From contig VUAW01000007.1 of the NCBI GenBank assembly GCA_008711135.1, positions 1 through 64,000 of the forward strand: DNA of 64,000 nt. Direction: 5' to 3'. Positions 16,218-24,038 of this stretch are shown here, in pieces. Under the pieces are notes generated by a model. It saw only the letters and a program-made list of their open reading frames with translations. It searched no databases and was not told where the DNA came from. The position numbers were made by a program, and so were the translations under genes. Position 1 is the first letter of the stretch. Each line of letters starts with the position of its first letter. Source of the DNA: Rhodobacteraceae bacterium LNNU 3342 (GTDB lineage: Bacteria > Pseudomonadota > Alphaproteobacteria > Rhodobacterales > Rhodobacteraceae).

Positions 16218-16254
16218 ACGGGGCGAGCCGCCGGAAATCCGGTGCCCGCCCCGT
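16218..16254. other. Intercistronic stem-loop between binding-protein and permease genes
   Basis: A perfect 8-bp outer stem (acggggcg / cgccccgt) encloses a second ccgg-aaat-ccgg stem in the 55-nt gap after the solute-binding protein gene. There is no U-tract. Such structures after binding-protein genes are known to protect the upstream mRNA or partly terminate, giving excess binding protein over permease; here that is an inference. Confidence 0.55.
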
Positions 16255-16262
16255 CCGCGTCC

Positions 16263-17861
16263 TTACTTCGTTGCCAGCCAGTAGGTCGCGGCGTCGACCC
16301 CGCCCCCGGGGTGATAGTCGTTGACGTTCGCCTGCATCGAGATCTGGTCGACCTCTTCGAACATCGGGATGAAGGGCGAGGTGTCGCGGTGGATCCGCTG
16401 GATTTCCTCATACATGGCGCGGCGGGTGTCGGCGTCGCTTTCGCGCACGGCGGCCTCGGTCATTTCCTGCAGCTCGCCGGGTTCATAGGCGGTGCGCCAA
16501 GCCAGAAGACCCGTCAGCCCGGCCTCGTCGCTGTTGTCCGGGTTGACCGTGAAGGTCGAGGCGTTGGTATGCGGGTCGGGATAGTCCGGGCCCCAGCTTT
16601 GCAGCGTGATCTCGTGCTGGCGGCCGCGGAATTCGCCCAGCACCTCTGCCCCCGCACCCACGCTGAGGTTGAGCGTGATGCCCGCTTGGGCAAAGGTGTT
16701 CTGCAGCGCCTGCCCTATCTCCATCCGGTCCTGGTTGTTGCGCACCGTCAGCTTGGCCGTGAAGGGCTCAACCCCCGCCTCTTCCAGGATCGACTTGGCC
16801 TTTTCGATGTCCAGCGAATAAGGGGTTTCATCCAGCGCGCCAAGGAAGCCGGTGGGCAGGAAGCTTTGCCGCGGGATGTACTGCCCCTTCAGGAACGTGT
16901 CGGCCATCCCCTGGTAGTCCACCAGCCAGCGCATCGCCTCGATCACCGCGGGATTGTTCAGCGGCTCGACCTTCTGGTTCAGCGCAAGGTAGTAGATATA
17001 GCCCGCCGGCGCCTCATCGACCTTCAGCGCCTCGTTCCCGGCGATCCCCTCGACATCCACCGGGGTCAGGTCGCGGGCCACGTCCACGTCGCCACGTTCC
17101 AGCAGAAGCCGCTGGGTCGCGGGCTCTGGCACGTGACGGACGAAGACGCGGTTCAGCTGCACGTCGCCGCGCCAGTAGTCGCCCGCGGCTTCAAGCACGT
17201 AGCTTTCGTTCGGGCGGAAGGTCAGCAGCCGGAAGGCGCCCGATCCCGCGCTGTTGGACTTGAGCCATTCGTAGCCGAGATCGCCGTCGACCTCGTTTTC
17301 CAGCACCAGTTCCTTGTCCACGACCGAGGCGATCCGCGCGGTCAGGCAGTTGTAGACAAAAGTGGGCGCGACGGGTTCATCGATTAAGATGGTCAGCGTG
17401 TTGCCCTCAAAGGTCACGCGTTCATCGACGTTGTCGGGCGTCAGGCCGAACTGGGTCAGGATAAAGGCGGGGGTCTTGTCCAGCTTGACCGCGCGCTGGA
17501 TGGAAAACGCCGCATCCTCGGCCCGGACGGGGTTGCCGGAATGAAAGGTGATCCCTTCGCGGATGGTAAAGGTAAAGGTCACGCCGTCTTCGGCCACATC
17601 CCAGCTTTCGGCGATGCCGCCGGTTAGTTCGCTGGTGCCCGGAACAAGTTCGATCAGCGAGTCATAGACGTTGTTGATCAGGTCGCCGCCAGATTTCTCG
17701 AAGCTTTCCGCCGGGTCGATGGACACGATGTCGTCGATCTGCGCGGCAATGACCAGAGTATCTTCAGGCGTGGCGGCCAGCAGCGCGGCGGGCGCGGTGC
17801 CCAGCATCATCGCAGCCGCAAGCGCAAGCCCCGCAGGACGAAACCAAAGGGTCGAAGGCAT
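16263..17861 (-). CDS. Periplasmic solute-binding protein, family 5 (peptide/opine type)
   Basis: The 532-residue secreted protein begins with a Sec signal peptide (MPSTLWFRPAGLALAAAMMLGTAP..., likely cleaved near ALLAA-TPEDTLV) and carries the family 5 signature region, including GGIAESWDVAEDGVTFTFTIREG followed by FHSGNPVRAEDAAFS. It should deliver a peptide, opine or amine-containing ligand to the permeases. The start is the second of two adjacent ATGs, 6 nt from GGGAG. It is the first gene of the operon and lies divergent from an M19 dipeptidase gene, which hints at a peptide ligand. The ligand is not readable from sequence. Confidence 0.93.
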   Translation of the reverse strand: MPSTLWFRPAGLALAAAMMLGTAPAALLAATPEDTLVIAAQIDDIVSIDPAESFEKSGGDLINNVYDSLIELVPGTSELTGGIAESWDVAEDGVTFTFTIREGITFHSGNPVRAEDAAFSIQRAVKLDKTPAFILTQFGLTPDNVDERVTFEGNTLTILIDEPVAPTFVYNCLTARIASVVDKELVLENEVDGDLGYEWLKSNSAGSGAFRLLTFRPNESYVLEAAGDYWRGDVQLNRVFVRHVPEPATQRLLLERGDVDVARDLTPVDVEGIAGNEALKVDEAPAGYIYYLALNQKVEPLNNPAVIEAMRWLVDYQGMADTFLKGQYIPRQSFLPTGFLGALDETPYSLDIEKAKSILEEAGVEPFTAKLTVRNNQDRMEIGQALQNTFAQAGITLNLSVGAGAEVLGEFRGRQHEITLQSWGPDYPDPHTNASTFTVNPDNSDEAGLTGLLAWRTAYEPGELQEMTEAAVRESDADTRRAMYEEIQRIHRDTSPFIPMFEEVDQISMQANVNDYHPGGGVDAATYWLATK

Positions 17862-18008
17862 CATCAACTCCCTGTTTATGTTCTGGATTTTTCGGCTATA
17901 CCCTAGGGGTGCCTTTTCCAATTGGGGCGTTCGGTTCCCCACTTGTCAAGACGCATAGTGATGGTTCCGTAACGTAAGGCCGGCCGCATCGCCGGGCAGG
18001 AGCACAGA

Positions 18009-19046
18009 GTGACAGAATTCCCGGTATTCGACGGCCACAACGATCTTCTTTTGCACCTTTGGCGCACGGGCGACCACGACGGGCACGGCTTCTTCGAAGG
18101 GCGCGGCGGGCATATCGACCTGCCCCGCGCGCGCGAAGGCGGGTTTGCCGGGGGCTTCTTTGCTACCTGGATTCCCAACCCCGAAGAGCTTCCAGACCCT
18201 GACGACCGGGCAAAGGTGGTGGAGTTTCCGCCGCTGGAACAGGACCGCGCCTGCCGCATCACAGTAGAAATGATGGGCATCCTGACCCGCATGACCCGCG
18301 CGCGGCCCGACGCGATCCGCCTGTGCCGTTCCGCCGCCGAGATCGAGGACGCCCGCGCCGCGGGCGCCATCGCCGCCATCATGCACCTGGAAGGGTGCGA
18401 GGCGATCGGCCCCGATCTGGATGCCCTGCACCTGTTTCACGCCGCAGGGATGCGGTCGTTGGGCCCGGTCTGGTCGCGCGACACGATCTTTGGCCACGGC
18501 GTGCCCTTCCTGTTCGACCAGAGCCCCGACACCGGGCCCGGGCTGACCGACGCGGGCCAGCGGCTGGTGCGGGAATGCGATGCGCTGGGGATTCTGGTGG
18601 ACCTCAGCCACCTGAACGAGGCCGGGTTCTGGGACGTGGCGCGGATCAGCGACAGGCCAATTGTGGCGACGCACAGCAACGTGCACGCCCTTTGCCCGAT
18701 GACGCGCAACCTGACCGACAAGCAGCTTGACGCGATCGCCGAACGCGGCGGCGTGGTCGGGCTGAACTTCGCGGTCAGCTTCCTGCGCGAGGACGGGCTG
18801 AAGGACGAAGATACCGCGGTCGAGGTGATGACTCGCCACCTTGCCTACATGGTCGAACGGCTGGGCGAAGGCGGTGTTGCGCTGGGATCGGACTTTGACG
18901 GGGCGCTGATCCCCCAGGCGGTCGGGTCCGTGGCGGGGCTGCCGGTGGTGACGCAGGCGATGCGCCGCGCCGGGTTCGACGAGGCGCTGATCCGCCGGAT
19001 CTGCTGGGACAACTGGCTTTCTCTTCTGAACCGGGTGATCGGCTAG
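18009..19046 (+). CDS. Membrane dipeptidase-family (peptidase M19) enzyme
   Basis: This 345-residue zinc peptidase of the renal dipeptidase family hydrolyses dipeptides, often those with unusual or D-residues. Metal ligands are visible: HxD in [11 protein letters not shown] near the N-terminus, the bridging glutamate in [10 protein letters not shown], the histidine pair in DLSHLNE and ATHSNVHAL, and the aspartate in LGSDFDGAL. There is no signal peptide, so it is probably cytoplasmic. It starts at GTG, 8 nt after AGGAG. Its divergent position next to the binding-protein operon suggests that it processes the imported substrate. A GC-rich hairpin (cccccgccggggg) lies downstream, before icd. Confidence 0.93.
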   Translation: MTEFPVFDGHNDLLLHLWRTGDHDGHGFFEGRGGHIDLPRAREGGFAGGFFATWIPNPEELPDPDDRAKVVEFPPLEQDRACRITVEMMGILTRMTRARPDAIRLCRSAAEIEDARAAGAIAAIMHLEGCEAIGPDLDALHLFHAAGMRSLGPVWSRDTIFGHGVPFLFDQSPDTGPGLTDAGQRLVRECDALGILVDLSHLNEAGFWDVARISDRPIVATHSNVHALCPMTRNLTDKQLDAIAERGGVVGLNFAVSFLREDGLKDEDTAVEVMTRHLAYMVERLGEGGVALGSDFDGALIPQAVGSVAGLPVVTQAMRRAGFDEALIRRICWDNWLSLLNRVIG

Positions 19047-19135
19047 CTTTCCCCGTATACAACGGCATACATCACTTCCCCCGCCGGGGGATTTCCGTTA
19101 AGCAGGCCCCGAGTCACCCGCAACCGGAGAGGCAC

Positions 19136-20350
19136 ATGACCAAGATCAAGGTAGAGAACCCCGTCGTCGAGCTCGACGGCGATGAGATGACCCGCATCAT
19201 CTGGGACTTCATCAAGAAAAAGCTGATCCTGCCCTATCTGGACATCGACCTGAAATACTATGACCTGGGTATCGAGGAGCGTGACCGCACCGACGACCAG
19301 ATCACCATCGACGCAGCCCATGCGATCAAGGAACATGGCGTCGGCGTGAAATGCGCCACCATTACTCCGGACGAACAGCGGGTTGAGGAATTCGGGCTGA
19401 AGCAGATGTGGCGGTCGCCGAACGGCACGATCCGCAACATCCTGGGCGGCGTGATCTTCCGCGAGCCGATCATCTGCCAGAACGTGCCGCGGCTTGTGCC
19501 GGGCTGGACCCAGCCGATCGTGGTCGGCCGCCACGCATTCGGCGACCAGTACCGCGCGACCGACTTCCGCTTCCCCGGCAAGGGCAAGCTGACGATCAAG
19601 TTCGTCGGCGAAGACGGCGAGACGATCGAGCGCGAAGTGTTCGACGCCCCCGGCGCCGGCGTAACGATGGCGATGTACAACCTCGACCAGTCGATCATCG
19701 ACTTTGCCCGCGCCTCGATGAACTATGGCCTGGTCAAAGGCTGGCCGGTGTACCTGTCGACCAAGAACACGATCCTCAAGGCCTATGACGGCCGCTTCAA
19801 GGACCTGTTCCAGCAGGTGTTCGACGAAGAGTTCGCGGACAAGTTCAAGGCCGCCGGCATCACCTACGAACACCGCCTGATCGACGACATGGTGGCTTCG
19901 GCGCTGAAGTGGTCGGGTGGCTATGTCTGGGCCTGCAAGAACTACGACGGCGACGTGCAGTCCGATACCGTGGCGCAGGGCTTCGGCTCGCTTGGCCTGA
20001 TGACCTCGGTCCTGATGACGCCAGATGGCAAGACGGTCGAGGCTGAAGCCGCCCACGGCACCGTGACGCGTCACTTCCGCCAGCACCAGCAGGGCAAGGA
20101 GACCTCGACGAACTCCATCGCGTCGATCTACGCCTGGACGGGCGGCCTGAAGCACCGCGCCAAGCTCGACAACAACGAGGCGCTGCTGAACTTCGCCAAC
20201 ACGCTGGAGCGTGTGACCGTGCAGACGGTCGAGGACGGGTTCATGACCAAGGACCTCGCGCTGCTGGTCGGGCCAGACCAGAAGTGGCTCACCACCATGG
20301 GCTACCTGGAAAAGGTGGACGAGTACCTCAACAACGCCCTCAAGGGCTGA
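19136..20350 (+). CDS. icd: NADP-dependent isocitrate dehydrogenase (homodimeric, eukaryotic-like type)
   Basis: The enzyme converts isocitrate to 2-oxoglutarate in the TCA cycle, reducing NADP+. The 404-residue sequence matches the type II homodimeric IDH found in alphaproteobacteria and eukaryotes rather than the E. coli type: [12 protein letters not shown] near the N-terminus, the substrate loop [42 protein letters not shown] with metal aspartates, and the NADP site [18 protein letters not shown]. The start follows GGAGAGG by 3 nt. Its own promoter region is short and it is followed at once by a strong terminator. Confidence 0.98.
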   Translation: MTKIKVENPVVELDGDEMTRIIWDFIKKKLILPYLDIDLKYYDLGIEERDRTDDQITIDAAHAIKEHGVGVKCATITPDEQRVEEFGLKQMWRSPNGTIRNILGGVIFREPIICQNVPRLVPGWTQPIVVGRHAFGDQYRATDFRFPGKGKLTIKFVGEDGETIEREVFDAPGAGVTMAMYNLDQSIIDFARASMNYGLVKGWPVYLSTKNTILKAYDGRFKDLFQQVFDEEFADKFKAAGITYEHRLIDDMVASALKWSGGYVWACKNYDGDVQSDTVAQGFGSLGLMTSVLMTPDGKTVEAEAAHGTVTRHFRQHQQGKETSTNSIASIYAWTGGLKHRAKLDNNEALLNFANTLERVTVQTVEDGFMTKDLALLVGPDQKWLTTMGYLEKVDEYLNNALKG

Positions 20351-20356
20351 GGTCAG

Positions 20357-20384
20357 GGGCCGGCACTGCCGGCCCTTTTCTTTT
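20357..20384 (+). terminator. Rho-independent terminator of icd
   Basis: An 8-bp stem gggccggc / gccggccc with a 3-nt loop is followed by ttttctttt. It begins 7 nt after the icd stop codon. Confidence 0.93.
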
Positions 20385-20434
20385 GCCCCGGATTTGATCT
20401 GGACCATCGGCCGCGCCTGCGCCATCAGGGCGCC

Positions 20435-21046
20435 ATGACCGAGCCGCAGAAAAGCCCCGCCCATACCTTTCTTGATGACACGCAGGGCATCCTGTTCGGC
20501 GTGACCATGTGCGCCTTTGGCGTCATCATCCTGACCGCGGCCGGGTTGGTCACGGGGCAGACGGCGGGGATGGCGGTTTTGATTGCCTACATGACCGGCT
20601 GGGCTTTTGGCCCGGTGTTCTTCGTCATCAACCTGCCCTTCTACCTGCTGGCCCTGCGGCGGATGGGGCTGCGTTTCACGATCAAGACTTTCGTGACGGT
20701 GGGGGTGCTTTCGCTGATGTCGCTGGTGCTGCCGCAAGTGGTGGCCTTTGACCAATTGCATCCGGCGGCGGCGGCCGTGCTATTCGGCTGCGTCACGGGG
20801 GCCGGGTTGCTGGCGCTGTTCCGGCACGGCGCAAGCCTTGGGGGCGTCGGCATCATGGCGCTGTACCTGCAGGACCGGACCGGGTTCCGCGCGGGCTGGG
20901 CGCAGATGATCTTCGACGCGCTGTTGTTCATGGTGGCGGCGCTGGTCATGGACCTGCGGGCGGTGGCGTGGTCGCTGCTGGGGGCCGTGCTTCTCAACCT
21001 TGTGATTGCTGTCAATCACCGAAGAGATCGCTATATCGCCACGTAG
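20435..21046 (+). CDS. YitT-family membrane protein (DUF161)
   Basis: The 203-residue integral membrane protein has five or six hydrophobic helices (approx. residues 18-40, 45-72, 82-103, 108-130, 155-172 and 174-192), GQTAGMAVLIAY in the first loop and SLGGVGIMALYLQ in the second half, typical of the short YitT family, which lacks the C-terminal DUF2179 domain. Its function is not established for the family; transport is assumed. It is a single gene between the icd terminator and typA. The ATG follows a weak AGGG ribosome site. Confidence 0.8.
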   Translation: MTEPQKSPAHTFLDDTQGILFGVTMCAFGVIILTAAGLVTGQTAGMAVLIAYMTGWAFGPVFFVINLPFYLLALRRMGLRFTIKTFVTVGVLSLMSLVLPQVVAFDQLHPAAAAVLFGCVTGAGLLALFRHGASLGGVGIMALYLQDRTGFRAGWAQMIFDALLFMVAALVMDLRAVAWSLLGAVLLNLVIAVNHRRDRYIAT

Positions 21047-21116
21047 GGCGCCTTGGGTCTGGTCATTTGGGGCGTCTTCGGCTATCGCGGCGGCGCAGCA
21101 TCAAAGGCAGACGACC

Positions 21117-22937
21117 ATGGACCTTCGCAATATCGCGATCATCGCGCACGTTGACCACGGCAAGACCACTCTTGTGGACGAGCTTCTCAAACAATCCGGC
21201 GCGTTTCGCGACAACCAGGCCGTGGCCGAACGGGCGATGGATTCGAACGACATCGAGCGGGAGCGTGGCATCACGATCCTTGCCAAGTGTACCTCGCTTG
21301 AATGGGGCGGCAAGCGGATCAACATCGTCGATACCCCCGGCCACGCCGACTTTGGCGGCGAGGTGGAGCGTATCCTGAGCATGGTCGATGGCGTGGTGCT
21401 GCTGGTCGATGCCGCCGAAGGCCCGATGCCGCAGACGAAATTCGTGACCTCCAAGGCGCTGGCGCTGGGGCTGCGCCCGATCGTGGTGTTGAACAAGGTC
21501 GACAAGCCCGACGCCGAGCCCGACCGCGCGCTGGACGAGGTGTTCGACCTCTTCGCCAACCTTGGCGCGAATGATGAACAGCTTGATTTCCCGGTTCTTT
21601 ATGCTTCGGGCCGGTCTGGCTGGGCAGATACGGAACTGGACGGTCCGCGCAAGGACCTGTCGGCGCTTTATGATCTGATCGTGCGCCATGTGCCGGAACC
21701 CAAGCAGGTTGCCCACCGGGCAGAGCCCTTCCGGATGCTGGCCACCACGCTTTCCGCCGACCCGTTCATCGGGCGCATCCTGACCGGCCGTGTCGAAAGC
21801 GGCACGCTGAAAGTGGGTGAGACGCTCAAGGCCCTGTCCCGCGATGGCGAGCGGATCGAACAATTCCGCGTGACCAAGATCCTCGCCTTCCGCGGCCTGA
21901 GCCAGCAGCCCATCGACGCCGCCGAAGCCGGCGACATCGTGACGCTTGCAGGCATGAGCAAGGCCACCGTGGCCGACACGCTTTGCGCGCTGGAAATCGA
22001 CGTGCCCCTGCCCGCCCAGCCGATCGACCCGCCGACCATCTCGGTCACCTTTGGGATCAACGATTCCCCGCTGGCCGGCAAGGACGGCAACAAGGTGCAG
22101 TCCCGCGTCATCCGCGAACGGCTGATGAAGGAAGCCGAGGTCAACGTTGCGATCAAGGTCACCGACACCCCCGGTGGTGAGGCGTTCGAGGTTGCTGGCC
22201 GCGGCGAACTCCAGATGGGCGTCCTGATCGAGAACATGCGCCGCGAAGGGTTCGAACTCTCGATTTCCCGCCCGCGCGTCCTGTTCCGCGAAGAGAACGG
22301 CGAGCGGCTGGAGCCGATCGAGGAAGTCACCATCGACGTGGATGACGAATATTCCGGCGCCGTGATCGAAAAACTGACCGGCGCCCGCAAGGGCGACCTG
22401 GTCGAGATGAAGCCCGCGGGCGCCGGCAAGACTCGGATCATTGCCCACGTGCCCTCGCGCGGGTTGATCGGCTATCATGGCGAGTTCCTGACGGATACGC
22501 GCGGCACCGGCGTGCTGAACCGCGTGTTCCACGAATGGGCGCCCCACAAGGGGCCGATCCAGGGCCGCCGCGCCGGGGTGCTGATCTCGATGGAGAATGG
22601 CGTTTCCGTGGGCTACGCGCTCTGGAACCTCGAAGAACGCGGGCGGCTGTTCATCGGCGCGCAGGAGCAGGTCTATGAGGGGATGATCATCGGCGAACAT
22701 TCCCGCGACAACGACCTTGAGGTGAACCCGCTCAAGGGCAAGAAGCTGACCAACGTCCGCGCATCCGGCACGGACGAGGCGGTGCGGCTGACGACCCCGG
22801 TGCGCTTCAGCCTGGAAGAGGCGATCGCCTATATTGACGACGATGAGCTGGTGGAGGTGACGCCCAAGTCGATCCGCCTGCGCAAGCGGTTCCTTGACCC
22901 CCATGAGCGCAAGCGCCAGGCCAAGGCTGCAAGCTGA
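21117..22937 (+). CDS. typA: Ribosome-associated GTPase TypA/BipA
   Basis: TypA binds the ribosome like EF-G and LepA and helps 50S assembly and stress adaptation. The 606-residue protein has all G-motifs: HVDHGKTT (G1), [11 protein letters not shown] (G2), [14 protein letters not shown] (G3), NKVDKPDA (G4). Beta-barrel and EF-G-like domains follow, with the TypA-specific [16 protein letters not shown] loop and a basic C-terminus. The start is the ATG of [15 protein letters not shown]; an upstream in-frame extension overlaps the previous gene and lacks any conserved sequence. Confidence 0.98.
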   Translation: MDLRNIAIIAHVDHGKTTLVDELLKQSGAFRDNQAVAERAMDSNDIERERGITILAKCTSLEWGGKRINIVDTPGHADFGGEVERILSMVDGVVLLVDAAEGPMPQTKFVTSKALALGLRPIVVLNKVDKPDAEPDRALDEVFDLFANLGANDEQLDFPVLYASGRSGWADTELDGPRKDLSALYDLIVRHVPEPKQVAHRAEPFRMLATTLSADPFIGRILTGRVESGTLKVGETLKALSRDGERIEQFRVTKILAFRGLSQQPIDAAEAGDIVTLAGMSKATVADTLCALEIDVPLPAQPIDPPTISVTFGINDSPLAGKDGNKVQSRVIRERLMKEAEVNVAIKVTDTPGGEAFEVAGRGELQMGVLIENMRREGFELSISRPRVLFREENGERLEPIEEVTIDVDDEYSGAVIEKLTGARKGDLVEMKPAGAGKTRIIAHVPSRGLIGYHGEFLTDTRGTGVLNRVFHEWAPHKGPIQGRRAGVLISMENGVSVGYALWNLEERGRLFIGAQEQVYEGMIIGEHSRDNDLEVNPLKGKKLTNVRASGTDEAVRLTTPVRFSLEEAIAYIDDDELVEVTPKSIRLRKRFLDPHERKRQAKAAS

Positions 22938-22943
22938 TTGAAC

Positions 22944-22969
22944 GGGGCGGGATCATTCCCGCCCCTTTT
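22944..22969 (+). terminator. Rho-independent terminator of typA
   Basis: A 9-bp stem ggggcggga / tcccgcccc with a 4-nt loop is followed by tttt, starting 6 nt after the typA stop. Confidence 0.93.
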
Positions 22970-23081
22970 CATTGTGCGGCCGCGTCCCAAGGCGTCAGGT
23001 TGAGCGATGCCGCACCCTTTTCCGGGAACAGACGTGGATTGCGTCCGTTCACCCCGCGAGCCACGAGACGCGAGGAGAACG

Positions 23082-24038
23082 ATGCACAGGAAACACCCCC
23101 AGCCCCGCCACCGGGGCCTGACCCGGTTGCTGACTCTTGCCGCGGCCGGCATCGCCGCCGCTGCCTACGTCCGGCACAAGACGAGTGAGGCGGAACTGCG
23201 GCACCCGCCGACCGGCGGCTTCGTGACGGTAGAGGGGGTTCGCCTTCATTATACCGAGGCGGGTTCTGGTCCGCCGCTCGTCCTGTTGCACGGCAATTCG
23301 ATGATGGGGCAGGATTTCCTGTTGAGCGATCTGGTTCGGCTTGCGGCGCGAAAGTACCGGGTTATCGTGATCGACCGCCCGGGCTATGGCTACAGCACCC
23401 GGCCCCGGCCGGAGTCCTGGGGGCCAGAGGCACAGGCCCGCGTCATCCATGCGGCGCTGCGCAGGATCGGGGTGGATCGCGCGCTGGTGCTGGGCCACAG
23501 CTGGGGGGCCATGGCGGCGGCGGCCTTGGCGCTGGACTATCCGCAGATGGTGCGCGGGCTGGTGCTGGAGGCAGGATATTTCTACCCCCGCCCCCGGCTG
23601 GAGATGCTGATGCGCATCCCCGAGGCCCTGCCGATGCTGGGTGATCTGACGCGGCGGACGTTCGTGCCGATCCTGCACCGGCTGGCCTGGCCGTTGTTGG
23701 CAAAGGTGCTGTTCGCCCCGGCAAAGGTGCCGCCGCATTTCTGGAAACTGCCGCCGTGGATGCTGATCCGGCCGGAACCGCTGCGGGCGGCCTCGACCGA
23801 AATGGCCGGCATCATGCTGGCGGCGGCGCGGCTGGCCCCGCGGTATCCGGCGCTTGACCTGCCGGTGGTGATCATCGCGGGCCGGGACGAGGCATTCATC
23901 TCCACTGAAAAGCACAGCGTGCGCCTTGCGCAGGAACTGCCCGACGTGGAACTGCGGCTTTTTGAAGGGGTGGGCCACATGGTCCACCACCTGATCCCCG
24001 AAGAGGTGATGGCGGCGATCCACGCCGCCGATCGCTAG
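23082..24038 (+). CDS. Membrane-anchored alpha/beta hydrolase
   Basis: The 318-residue protein has an N-terminal hydrophobic helix (LTRLLTLAAAGIAAAAYV) after a basic start, so it is probably anchored in or exported across the inner membrane. The fold shows the oxyanion HGNSMMG, the nucleophile LGHSWGA, the acid in IIAGRDEAF and the histidine in GVGHMVHHL. The lid region is rich in Pro and Arg. The start is the ATG preceded by GAGGAG; an earlier ATG would add 25 residues with no signal character. Substrate unknown. Its TAG stop overlaps the stop of the convergent treY gene within the tetranucleotide CTAG. Confidence 0.85.
   Translation: MHRKHPQPRHRGLTRLLTLAAAGIAAAAYVRHKTSEAELRHPPTGGFVTVEGVRLHYTEAGSGPPLVLLHGNSMMGQDFLLSDLVRLAARKYRVIVIDRPGYGYSTRPRPESWGPEAQARVIHAALRRIGVDRALVLGHSWGAMAAAALALDYPQMVRGLVLEAGYFYPRPRLEMLMRIPEALPMLGDLTRRTFVPILHRLAWPLLAKVLFAPAKVPPHFWKLPPWMLIRPEPLRAASTEMAGIMLAAARLAPRYPALDLPVVIIAGRDEAFISTEKHSVRLAQELPDVELRLFEGVGHMVHHLIPEEVMAAIHAADR

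Noticed and set aside
17895-17912. CCCTAGGG palindrome upstream of the binding-protein gene as an operator
   Set aside because: Only 8 bp, single copy, and no regulator gene in the locus; too weak to call.
19047-19090. gtat...atac inverted repeat upstream of icd as an operator
   Set aside because: The arms are 4 bp only and no matching site or regulator was found nearby.
19043-20761. A 572-codon minus-strand frame
   Set aside because: Antisense to icd and the YitT gene; composition is His/Arg/Gln-rich shadow coding.
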